43,548 nucleotides of DNA from contig JWZX01003002.1 of assembly GCA_001275005.1 (NCBI GenBank), forward strand, positions 1 through 43,548, read 5' to 3'. Below, piece by piece: positions 28,201 to 36,574 of the stretch; position 1 is the stretch's first letter; the number at the start of each line of letters is the position of its first letter. The notes under the pieces are model-generated. The model saw only the letters and a list, made by a program, of their open reading frames with translations, was not told the DNA's origin and made no database searches. This stretch comes from Chrysochromulina tobinii. Taxonomy: Eukaryota > Haptophyta > Prymnesiales > Chrysochromulinaceae. The position numbers and the translations under genes are program-made.

Positions 28201-28791
28201 GAGGACGACGAGGAGGGGGCCAAGCCGGTAGCGCCTAAGGCGGCGGCACCGCTGCCGCCGCCGCGCCCTGCGACCCGGGCGCCACAGGCTGCTGCGGCGG
28301 CGGCATCAACGGCGGCGTCAACGGCTGCGGCGGGCGCCGCGGCGGGAGCCGCGGCGGGCGCCGGCCCTGCGGCTTGGGCGCCGCCCGCCGCCAAGTCCTC
28401 GGATGGCAGCGATGACGACGGCTACTACTCTGGATCTTACTACTCTGACGAGGACGAGGACGATGCCCCGGGTCAGCCGGGGGGCGCTCCGCCGCTGTCC
28501 ACCGCCGGCTACTCGCCCTACGGCATCGCGCCGCCGGCAAAGGCCGAAGCGCGCGGTGCTACTGCCAAAACATATAGCTACAATAGCGAAAGCTACCGCA
28601 CCGGCTACAGTGCCGGCACGGACGGGCCGCTAGCCGGCGTCGTCGACCGTCAGAGTAAGAGCGCCTTCGCCGACTTCACGGGCAAGCAACAAGACGATGC
28701 CGAAGCTGAGGACGAGGTCGCCCACGGAAAGGATGTCGTCAACCTCGCAGACATCGCCTCAAGCGACCTCTACGATTACTACGATGATTGA
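25276..28791 (+). CDS. Thioredoxin-fold / SEL1-like repeat protein with acidic Tyr-rich tail
   Basis: A 1171-residue single-exon protein; ATG at 25276 follows an AT-rich leader and begins the conserved domain. Residues 1-87 look like a glutaredoxin/SH3BGR-type thioredoxin fold (MAVHLFLRGSLG, then SLPLLLVGKRTVW), but the usual CxxC active site is absent. From ~95 SEL1-like TPR repeats follow (YKMGLSYLSGTGVRKDP, AIDWLRRAANRGDAKAMAALG) and again at ~630-690 (GDAAGMAGLAECFLYGRGGV) and ~750-850. The C-terminal ~250 residues are Ala/Pro-rich, then acidic and Tyr/Ser-rich (SDGSDDDGYYSGSYYSDED). SEL1 repeats form protein-interaction solenoids, so an adaptor role is likely. No membrane segments are seen. 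Its partner is unknown. Confidence 0.75.
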   Translation: MAVHLFLRGSLGADAESALIKSILERHGHSYVVHDVVNHPSSAEFMKRRCGTGVLSLPLLLVGKRTVWTASDMPPLEATGELQRMLAAAKTAHRARDEYKMGLSYLSGTGVRKDPFAAIDWLRRAANRGDAKAMAALGTLLVSGEAGVADEGEAGRWYDAAARKGNRSALLALGLLRLRQADHAPEGARNMLDHAARCFQQAGEEGVADAFVWLAHAQEKLARIDRGAKTGGGEGETFMETSAARQQRRVLYAKAAACGSAHGSFRLAHSLARGRLPPHPHAIMSPEILNGLQAATASGHAAAMFVYGCALLLGHLEDTPSRLPPPPLEEGLVAPHRRRKAEIKAEIENGHAGEGEGEGKGDGVDLGAVVRWWVASASAGHVAALSAIGQALLNGLGPIRLGAAATLSSSAGALAVDRTGEAGAPHGEAEIKADEAGAPHALAAATAPAARPPPSMPPPLPANTLQLLRSVVQYAEHTPRAASALAGDALASVAAAPAPTLLGAAPQVISISSKAGAKGRRAAVGTSVKGRRAAAGTSVKGRSSTAGSGGAHVPTIAQDYAAAMAINSAAAVASRSSTNAADGVGEVAGGNQYPLAAVTVAGRVAAAAKAAALLDDEARAFHLFEAAAQQGDAAGMAGLAECFLYGRGGVRRNVDVAVAWFAIAAAKKCPRAIVECEALTMAYGAGTVRRSRPTQRVLLATIGRGSKLYTIAKRCYEEGRGGEGRDSDGLRLRWAAQILNWCVRKGEARALVALGKLRLEGAGVTPSTEAAATLFERAAEHQHGPGALALARLHWEVRGDVFAAFVWFRIGAALGATAATAPLAQLASTLHPSLAAKAELRAAKWLKLHTGLAEMPPLASKETPLRYDTAAAPQAAIGAALAIAANAYAAAQAPVPPPVPPPAAPPPPPGVFAAARDLADSVAPSRTVSAMAPAAVPLRTASTMEPAAGTPPAHPVTALAPASKRSEDSGYSYGYEDDEEGAKPVAPKAAAPLPPPRPATRAPQAAAAAASTAASTAAAGAAAGAAAGAGPAAWAPPAAKSSDGSDDDGYYSGSYYSDEDEDDAPGQPGGAPPLSTAGYSPYGIAPPAKAEARGATAKTYSYNSESYRTGYSAGTDGPLAGVVDRQSKSAFADFTGKQQDDAEAEDEVAHGKDVVNLADIASSDLYDYYDD

Positions 28792-28871
28792 CTGCGAGAA
28801 GAGGGTCGGTGAACACGATTTGTTTCACCACCCTTTGACGAAACCGGATTGCGAACAAGAATCCCTTTTAG

Positions 28872-29435
28872 ATGGCGACTCATTCCGTCGGCATCGCATT
28901 GGCTCTTGCGCTTGCGCTGCGTTCCGTGGACGCCTTCATAGTAATAACCCCTTTGACATTGGTTCCACGTCGCGCTTCGGGCACTGGCATGGTGTACCGC
29001 GACGATGTGTGGCTCAACAGTCCAGAGCGGCAGCCACTTTCTGGTGAGTCGCTGGACGTGCTCTTCAAATACGGCCCTATCATCTACCGCGCGAGATGCT
29101 TTGACGCTGAAGAATACGATGCGTCCGTTTGCAAGCTGATGGCCAGATACCCGAAGGCCTCCCGGGCTCTTGCGGAGCAGGAGATCCACGAGTTCTTGTC
29201 AGACGCCAATGGCTACCTGGCAAAGACGACGGCGCGTGACTACAAAGGACCGCAAGAGACCTCTTTGAAGCCGCCCGTTGCACTCGCCGACAAGCTTCTG
29301 GTCCTCGCGTGGGTCCTCATCCTCGTTCCAGCCGTAGGCTGGCTCGTCACACTCAGCATGGCAGCGAGTACCAACATGCCTTCCGACCAGCTTGCAGATG
29401 ATTTCTTCAGAGAAGAGATACTGAGGAGGCGCTGA
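28872..29435 (+). CDS. Small membrane protein with plastid-type signal leader
   Basis: A 187-residue protein with a signal peptide (SVGIALALALALRSVDA) followed directly by Phe, the Ala-Phe junction typical of plastid import in algae with complex plastids, then a basic stretch (VPRRAS). One predicted transmembrane helix lies near residues 144-166 (LLVLAWVLILVPAVGWLVTL). The middle is soluble and unrecognised (LFKYGPIIYRARCFDAEEYD). I know no family; a thylakoid or plastid-envelope protein is inferred from the leader. The start lies only 80 bp after the stop of the SEL1-repeat gene on the same strand. Confidence 0.65.
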   Translation: MATHSVGIALALALALRSVDAFIVITPLTLVPRRASGTGMVYRDDVWLNSPERQPLSGESLDVLFKYGPIIYRARCFDAEEYDASVCKLMARYPKASRALAEQEIHEFLSDANGYLAKTTARDYKGPQETSLKPPVALADKLLVLAWVLILVPAVGWLVTLSMAASTNMPSDQLADDFFREEILRRR

Positions 29436-29690
29436 CGTTGAGTGCGAGTCTGAGATAGAGCCGAGTTCGCATGCGCGTGCAGTTTTGGCAAGGCGAAGCG
29501 CGTGCCTGTGGCACGTGGGCGCCGCTCAGTCGCGGCGCGGCGCGGGCGCGCGGGTTGGGGGCGAGCAGCCCCGAGCCGGGGACCCGGGAGCGGGCGCGCG
29601 ACGTGACGACGGGACTCGTGCGTGTGTGGAGAACATGAGTAGTAGTGGCGCATGCAACAATACGAGAAAGAGAGTCCGATCCGCGCATCA

Positions 29691-30178
29691 TCATTTCCCG
29701 CCGCCCTTCTCCTTCGTCTGAGCGGCTTCGCGACGCGTCGCATCCTGCAGGAGCTCGGTGTCCACCTCAGAGGCTGGCAGCTGCACGTATTTAATGACCG
29801 AACCTCGGATGAAGCAATTCTTCACCGACTGCATGTGCGGAAATTGCGCCACGTCCTCGACGCTGATGTTCAGCAACTTTACGTTCAAGTACTGGTCAAC
29901 TGAGTGCAGCGTGCCGCGGATTGATAGGTCTGCGAAGTCAAATGTCCGAGCGCACGCGGCATGAGTTAGTCAACGAGCTGCGAATCGCAGTGCAGAAGCG
30001 GCGCCAATGTACGGCGAAGCGCTATCGGGCGCTCAAGCAGGGGCCGTTGGGGGAATGAGGAGTACGCTAATTCTGCCGCTGTTTCTGCAGTAGGCACAGA
30101 GAGATGACGCTCACCATTCTTGAGCTCGACGACGATCTCCTTGCCGACGAGTGTCTTGAAGAAGGAGTAGAAGAGCAT
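29691..30178 (-). CDS. LSM2: U6 snRNA-associated Sm-like protein LSm2, two exons
   Basis: Exons 30178-30115 and 29929-29691 join across a 185-bp GT-AG intron (donor AATG/GTGAGC, acceptor TTCGCAG/ACC, branch-like CTAAC upstream). The product is 100 residues, close to other LSm2 proteins (~95). Sm1 is seen in MLFYSFFKTLVGKEIVVELK and GTLHSVDQYLNVKL; Sm2 is NCFIRGSVIKYVQLP. LSm2 belongs to the LSm2-8 ring on U6 snRNA and the LSm1-7 ring in mRNA decay. The N-terminus MLFYSFFK is diagnostic. Neither exon alone would be called confidently from open frames. Confidence 0.95.
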
Positions 30179-30441
30179 GGGCGCTTGCCGCGGGCCTGCC
30201 CACTCGGCTGCTGCTCCTGCTGCTCTCACGCGCGCGCGCGCTGTCTGTCGAGCGTCGCGAGTCGGCGAATGCGAGGTGTGAACGAGCTGTGAACGAAAAC
30301 AAACACATGTATACATGTAATAAAGAAGAGTTCAGTTTTGTAAGCCGTGCATTTCACCCACGTTCAGTTTCACGGAGGAGGATTTGCGAGCGGCTTCGCG
30401 AGGGGCGCTTCGCGCCGAAGGACGCGCCTTCGCTCCAAGGA
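30179..30441. promoter_or_regulatory. 263-bp divergent promoter region of LSM2 and RAD9
   Basis: The start codons of LSM2 (30178, minus) and RAD9 (30442, plus) are 263 bp apart, so the two housekeeping genes must share this space for promoters and 5' UTRs. It contains a CG/GC-alternating run (about 30230-30240) and no clear TATA element. Regulation in common is an inference from spacing. Confidence 0.55.
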
Positions 30442-31707
30442 ATGGCGGACGTGTTCTACGTGCTCCAGGCCAGCTTGGAGGCACACTCGGTGCGTACGCT
30501 GCGCTCGATGCTGCAGTGCCTCGATCGCTTCGGCAAGGACCTCTTCCTAGAGTGCAACCACACCGAGCTCACGCTGCGCACGCTCAACGCGGCGCAGTCG
30601 GCGTTCATCGTCTTCACGCTCAAAGCCGACTTCTTCTCGAACTATGAGGTGCTTCCGGGCAAGAGCGCGTCCGTGAAGCTCCACCTGCGCAATGTCACCT
30701 CCATCTTCCGCTCAACCGCGGGCGTCGACAAGGTCTGGTTGCAGGTGGCGACGGGCGCTGCAGAGGAGGGCGAGGGTGGGGGCGAGGCCTTCATGCGTGT
30801 GCAGCTGCACTGTTCGTCGGGTCTGCGCAAGAAATTTGATCTCTCTTTCCAGGAGGTCACGTCGATGAACGCCGTCTACGACAAGAGTGTGTGCCCGCAC
30901 ACCATCGGCGCCGACCCCTCCGTCCTCCTCGAGTGCCTCAAAAACTTTCCGCCCGCGCTCGCCGAGGTGAGCCTCGTGGCGGCCGCGGACTCGCTCACGC
31001 TGCAGAACGAGGTGGACGGCAGCGATGACGCCGACTCGGACGCGCGCCTCGCGCGCACAGAGATGCGCCTCAAGCCGGCGGAGCTGCGCTTGTATGAGCT
31101 CGGCCCACTGCCGCCGGGCGGCGCGGTGGCGATCGCTTTCTCGCTGCGTGAGTTCAAGGCGGTGCTCACGCTGATCAAGGAGCTGGACCACCTGATCGTG
31201 GCGCACATCGAGGCGCCCGGCCGCCCCGTCATCTTCAACGCGCGCCCCAAGGTCGCCGCGGGCCTGCCATACCGCATGGAATGCGTGCTCGCCACTGTCG
31301 TCGAAACCACCAACATGGCCGACGATATGTTCGGGGACGACCCGATGGCTGACCCCACGGGTGGCATGGGCGGCGGCATGGGCGCCGGCGGCGGCATGGG
31401 CAGCACGTGGGGCGCGTGCCACGAGACCATCGGCGCTGCGCCGGCCGCGCACTCCTCACACCCGCCGCCCGCGAATGGGTACGCGTCGCACTCGCACGCC
31501 GCCTCCTTCCAACACGCGCCGCCCATGTCGCACCAGGCCTCGTGGCTGCAGCCGCCGCCACCCATGCCGTCGGCCCCAGCCGCGGCGCACTCGCAGCAGC
31601 CATATCATCAGCAGCAGCCGCCAACGTGGTCGCGGCAGAGTGTGTACCAGCCGCAATCGCGGTATGCGCCCGCGCCGCAGGCGCACCAGCAGCACCAGCA
31701 CCAGCAC

Positions 31708-31754
<47 letters not shown>

Positions 31755-32298
31755 GCATTACTATGGCAGCTCGTACCAGCAGCAGCAGCAGCAGCAGCAG
31801 TACGCCGCGGCTGCTAGTGCGCCATGGCTCGCACCGACGCCTCCAGCGGCGGCGGGGGCGTGGCTTCCGTCGCAGCCGCCCCCGCCTGCGACTGAGTACC
31901 GGTGCGGATCACAATCAGGTCGGATGGGCGCCGCCGAAGGTGCCGCCGCGCCGATGGGCGCCTCACAGGTCGACCCTTCGTACGGCTCCAGCGGCAGTTG
32001 GCTCGCCCGCGGTACAGTCCCTCCCTTAGCGAGCGTGAGCTACCCTTCACATGGCGCAACGGCCGGCGCGGCCGGCGCGGCCGGCGCGGCCGGCGCGGCC
32101 GCAGCGGGAGGCAGCGGCGGGGCAGAGGCTGACAAGGGAGGAGCGCTGTTGGAAGGGGCGCCCGCCAAGGCGCTCGATGACAGCGACACGGAGGAGGATG
32201 AGGACGCGGTGCCTGGCACACCACCCGATGGAGAGTCGTACCCGGACGAGGGCGACGACGAGGGCGGGCCGAACAAGAGGCGGTGCCGTGGGTGGTGA
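30442..32298 (+). CDS. RAD9: RAD9-like checkpoint clamp subunit with Gln-rich tail
   Basis: A 618-residue protein starting at the first ATG of the conserved region (MADVFYVLQASLEAHSVRTL). Residues 1 to ~288 form the PCNA-like fold of RAD9: LRTLNAAQSAF, VQLHCSSGLRKKFDLSFQE, CPHTIGADPSVL, PALAEVSL, AFSLREFKAVL and EAPGRPVIF. RAD9 forms the 9-1-1 clamp with HUS1 and RAD1, loaded at damaged DNA to activate the ATR-type kinase. The tail (~290-618) is long and low complexity: Gly/Met, Pro and His-rich segments, two Gln tracts, an Ala/Gly stretch and an acidic end (DDSDTEEDED, DEGDDEGG) followed by a basic KRRCRGW. Tails of RAD9 carry phosphorylation sites that bind TopBP1; the acidic SDTEEDED is a plausible CK2-type site here. 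Confidence 0.88.
31711..31800 (+). repeat. Two CAG microsatellites coding polyglutamine in RAD9
   Basis: About 14 CAG triplets at 31711-31752 and 8 more at 31777-31800, separated by codons for PHYYGSSY. They lie in the disordered tail and could vary in length between strains. Confidence 0.9.
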
Positions 32299-32682
32299 GA
32301 GAGATGAGCGATGAGCCGCGAGCGACAGAGCTCAGCGGAGCCCGGGGTCGTTGCGCGGGTGCGTAGTGATGAGTTAAATTTGCGGAAGTGTACACGTCGC
32401 GGACACGCACCGCGCGATCCTCTGAAATGGCCACGGGTCCGTTCTGCTTACGGCATACGGGTTAGATACGGCGATACGCGAAAAACGCGATAGCGTCATA
32501 GCGATACAACTTCCATTTTTCGCATTAAAATCATTTTGCGGATTCATGTAAGATGTATATGCGCTATACCCCGTACCGCTTAACTAACTCGCGACCCTTC
32601 ACCCTACTAGCATGCCTGCTCTCCTATGCCAAGCGGAAACGTAGACGCCAAGCGGCAAGCACGTCGGGTCGCTCGGCGAAGC
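32299..32682. other. 3' intergenic region between convergent genes
   Basis: The region lies between the stops of RAD9 (+) and the Ulp1-like gene (-). It is AT-richer than its surroundings from about 32440 to 32600, as expected for 3' UTRs. No coding or RNA gene is seen. Confidence 0.5.
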
Positions 32683-35600
32683 TCACCTCTTGCCCTCACG
32701 AAGCGCCTCGCAGCGCGACAAGATCAGCTTCCGCTGCAGCTTGCTCGTGACGCCGAGCTCGAGCAGGTCCTCGTCATCGAGCTTGAGCAGAAGGCGGCCA
32801 TCAACTCGGGCGTCGGCAAAGGCGCTGACGTGCACGTCCAAACCGAGGTCCCTAAGCCACTGGCTCACCACGTTCTCAGTCCAGGTGTCTGCTGGTTGAG
32901 GACCTCGTGCCTCTCTGGCGTCTGCAGAAGGTGGCACCGACTGTGAAGGTGGCACCGACTGTGAAGCCGCGGCGGGCGAGGCGATGGCGAACGCCGAGTT
33001 AGGGATGGAGGCGACAGCTTCACCAGCGGCAGCCTCGGGAGCAGCGCTCCCGGCAACGGCGGTGTTGAGAGCGGCCTCGGGCGACTGTCGTGCCGAAGTG
33101 TCTGTGGCAGTCTCCGCATCCCCCATCCCGAGATCGGCTCCGACGTTTGTCGGCTGCGAAGCAGACGCCGCCGGCGCGCGGGCCGTCTCGCCATCGTAGA
33201 AATACTCGTCCTCGTCCTCGTCGTTGATCTTCTTCTGCCGCTTGCGTTTGCTCGCAGCCACGCCGGCCGCGACCGAGGGGGCGCCCTCGGCTTTACCTTC
33301 GGCCTTAACCTTCTTCTTTGCCTGCTGCTCTTCACCCAGCGCCTTGATCGTCATGTACATGTCGACGCGCATCTCTGTGATGTCCTGCGGCGAGAGATCC
33401 TTGAGGCCGAGCTTCCCTCCACCCTGGCACTCGGCGTCCTCCCAGCGCCGCTTGCGCGCTCCCGCCAAGTCGGGCTGCTCGTGCGCGACACGGCTCACGA
33501 ACTGGAGCATGTACGGCCCACCATCGACCGAGTTATTCTGGTGCGGCACCTTGATGTCGTACTCCGGCATCTTGTCGAACTCACCGCGGTACTCGTGAAC
33601 CTCCGCCGTCAGGTCGACGCTGCCGCTGGCGCCGCCGCGGGCGCCAAGCACTGCCCCCACCGTCGGCTCAACAATCTCGCAATCCTCCGACTTTTGGGAC
33701 GACAACGGGGGCGCGGTGTTGGCGGCAGCGGGGGGCGCGGCGGTGGCCGAGGGGGGGGAGGCGGCGGGGGAGGCGGCAGCGATGCTCGTATCCGACGCCT
33801 CCTCCACCTTGAGGGGCTTGCCGGCCGTGCCCTTAGCCTCCTTATCTTTGCGCTCGAGGTCGAGGTAGATCTTGAGCAGCTGGAAGGCCTTCTGCTTCGA
33901 ACCACCCATTGAGTCGAGGTACATGATGCATGGCTCGCGCCCCGGCCGAGCCGCTGCTGGGAGCTGTGCCGGCGGCAGCTGGTCCGCGCGGCGCGTGGTG
34001 GTTATGTGCGCGGCGGCGGCTGCCGCGGTGGCAGCGGAGCGCTCGCCGTTGCGCCAAGAAGCCAGGTAGGCGCCAGGTCGGTGGATGATCGCCAGGCTCC
34101 AATGGAGAGACTCGTTGATCGGCACGAAGACAAAGTCCTTCGCGAACAGGTCGACGCTCTTGGTCCACCGCTGTACCGCCTTGTAGCCCTCGGCGATCGC
34201 GGCGGGGTCCTTGAGCCGCTTGTTGCCGCCGATGGACTGCATCAGCAGTTTGAAGAAGAAGGAGTTGAAAAAGTGGCAGCGCTCGAGCAGCGCTGGCGAA
34301 AGTGACGCCTGGATCTGCTTGAGCTTGTAGTCGACGAGTGTGTCGTTCAGGTACTCATTTTCGATGAGGCGCTGCAGCTCCTCATCGGTGAGCGTCACGG
34401 CGTCCTTGGCTTGCTCGTCGGGGTAGACGAGCAGTACGCGGTTCGAATCGCCTGTTGAGTTGCGCGCGTGCGAGTCCGCTTCGAGTTGCCACGGCTCCCT
34501 GTTCAGCCGCCTCGACTTGCGCTGCGGGGGGAGGCTGCGGTTGGTGCCGCCGTTGCCGCCGAGGCCACCGATGCCGCCGCTGTGGCCGCCGATGCTGCCG
34601 GTAGAATGGCGACGCGATGGCGCCGCGGCTGCCGCTGGGAAGTGATGCGAAGCGCTGCCAGTCGAGTGGTCGGTTGGGTCGACATCGAAGAGACTGCCTT
34701 CGTCGTGAGCCGCGGCGCCGGAGCCCGGCGGCGCACCCGAGGGCTGAAGCGCGAGGGGCGTGTAGCGGCCCCCAGAGAGCGTCTGCTGCATGCCGCCGCT
34801 GCTGCTGCCGGCGCCGCCGCTCACCGCTGCCTTATGCTGTCGACCGCCCTGTGAACTTGGGGCTTTGGGCTTGGGCGCGGGCTTTTTGGCGGCGGTAGGC
34901 GCGTGCGCGGCGAGGGTCCGTCCCATGTGGCCAGTGGTGAAATTGACGACCTGTTTGAACTTTGGGTGCACCTTCACGATGTCAGACGGCCAGGAGGTGC
35001 GAGGGTAGTCAGCCTTATTGAATTGCATGAAGATGGAAGCCTCCGCATCCATGTGCCCGAGGAAGGGCATGTAGGCGCCGTTGAGCTCGTCGGCGAAGGG
35101 CAGGTCCCACACCCCCCACATGCACAGCGTGCCGCGGTCCCTGTTGACCTCGAACCTGTTCAACGCGGCGACAGCGAGATGCGCGTACACGTAGCTGTTC
35201 GAACCGGGCGTCGGGTTCCCAAGCATGAACGTGATTCGCTTGCTGTCGAACTTGACCTCAGCCGCGCCAGCGTCGAAGGTGCCGATGTACACTTGCGACA
35301 TAACGACGATTACGTCGTCAGGGTCCACGTCCTGCACCTTTTCGATCGTCTTGTCCACTGCAGGGCGCGCCACGGCGGGCGCGGGCGCGGGCGCAGGTGC
35401 AGATGCAGGTGCAGGTGCAGGTGCGGGCGATCGACGCTCTCGCGCCGGCGGCACGCCACCCGGCCCGGGTTCGTCATCGTCCCCCAAGTCGATCGCATCG
35501 TCGGCGCCTCCACTCCTCGGCGGCGGCTGTGACTGCGGCTTAGGACGCTTGACGCTGCCGCCCCCCGCGGCGTGGCTCTGGGAGTCATCAGTACGACTCT

Positions 35601-36233
35601 GGAAGGATCGGGTTGGCTGCAGGTAAGTCGAAGATGCGTCATGCGTCACTCCATGCGGTGCGTCGTCGGTAGGACGCTTGCGCCCTTGGCCGCTCGCGCC
35701 GCTCGCGCCACCAGGCGCCCCAGCCTGCTGATGCACCGCGCTGCTGTAGATGGCTCGCCGATCCGCCTCGAGGTCAGTCACGCGCCCGCCGCTGGCCTCG
35801 CGCTGCGCCCCATCACTGTGCGACCTGACGGTGGAGCTCGAGCCGCCGCGCATGGGCCCACCCACGATATCTTTCGGGCTCTGCTTCCGTTCTTCAGCTG
35901 CTCTCGCACGTACTTGCCTATCATCGTCCTCCACATCGATGGCAGCATGCGCAGATCCGGCGTTGCGGCCGTCAAATTGCTCTTTCCTGCGCACACGAGG
36001 TGGAGGCGGAGGGTGCGATCGGTCGAGGCGCACTCGAGGCTCAAACGTGTGCGAGAGCGAGCACACTTCTTCATGTTCTTGAATGATTTTGGGATCGCGT
36101 CCGGGTCATCCGTCTTATAAGGTCCGCCATCCTCAAAGCTGTTTGCCTTAAAGTGTTGGAGCTTAGACGGACGAGTTGGGAGTGCGAGGAGGCTGGAGAT
36201 CTCTTGGCCTAAGCGTCCAAAAGGGCCGGCCAT
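32683..36233 (-). CDS. Ulp1/SENP-like protein with catalytic Cys replaced by Gly and a SAM domain, two exons
   Basis: Exons 36233-36067 and 35986-32683 join across an 80-bp intron (donor AAGAA/GTGTGC, acceptor GTGCGCAG/GAAA), giving 1156 residues; the longer frame alone has only a GTG start. The peptidase C48 (SUMO protease) fold is clear: LIENEYLNDTLVDYKL, HFFNSFFFKLL, His684 in SLHWSL, Asp747 in YLDSMGG and the oxyanion Gln872. The catalytic Cys position reads SVDGGPYML, with Gly878 (codon GGT, 33522-33520) instead of the Cys of DCG. About 125 residues separate Asp747 from Gln872, an insertion as in SENP6/7-type enzymes. A C-terminal SAM domain spans ~1093-1151 (WLRDLGLDVHVSAFADARVD). A conserved-looking module at ~300-420 (VYIGTFDAGAAEVKF) is unnamed. 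It probably binds but does not cut SUMO-like proteins; a sequence error at one base is possible. Confidence 0.85.
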
Positions 36234-36574
36234 CAGAGCCGTCCTGGAGCGCTCCTAGAGGCGGGACGCCGAGGGACGCACACGGGCGAGCGCGAAACTT
36301 GGACGATCAATTCCCAGTAAGGTCAGCAAGAATGCGCTTACCTAGAATCTGGAGATTCAACTGACCCTTTCTCAAAAAACTGGAGAACTTGGCATTTCCA
36401 CCACGGCACTCGCCGCCCCCGCCATGAGCTTCAAGCTCACCATGGGCATGTCGCCCTTCTAAACCGCCCCCGCGCGGTACCCGCCATGGTGTGAATGTAT
36501 GTGTGTGAATGTGAATGTGTGTCTGTGTGACTTCTGACACTCGACGCCTTTGAAATCACTTCACAGTGGAAGCG
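36234..36574. promoter_or_regulatory. Divergent region between the Ulp1-like and RluA-phytochelatin synthase genes
   Basis: It contains a TG-rich microsatellite (36490-36530), a short string at 36354-36375 shared with 24194-24215, and on the minus strand an apparent splice donor CTAG/GTAAGC near 36346. On the plus strand a 38-codon frame ends at 36462 (MSFKLTMGMSPF). Neither possible exon can be assigned to a gene. Confidence 0.35.
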
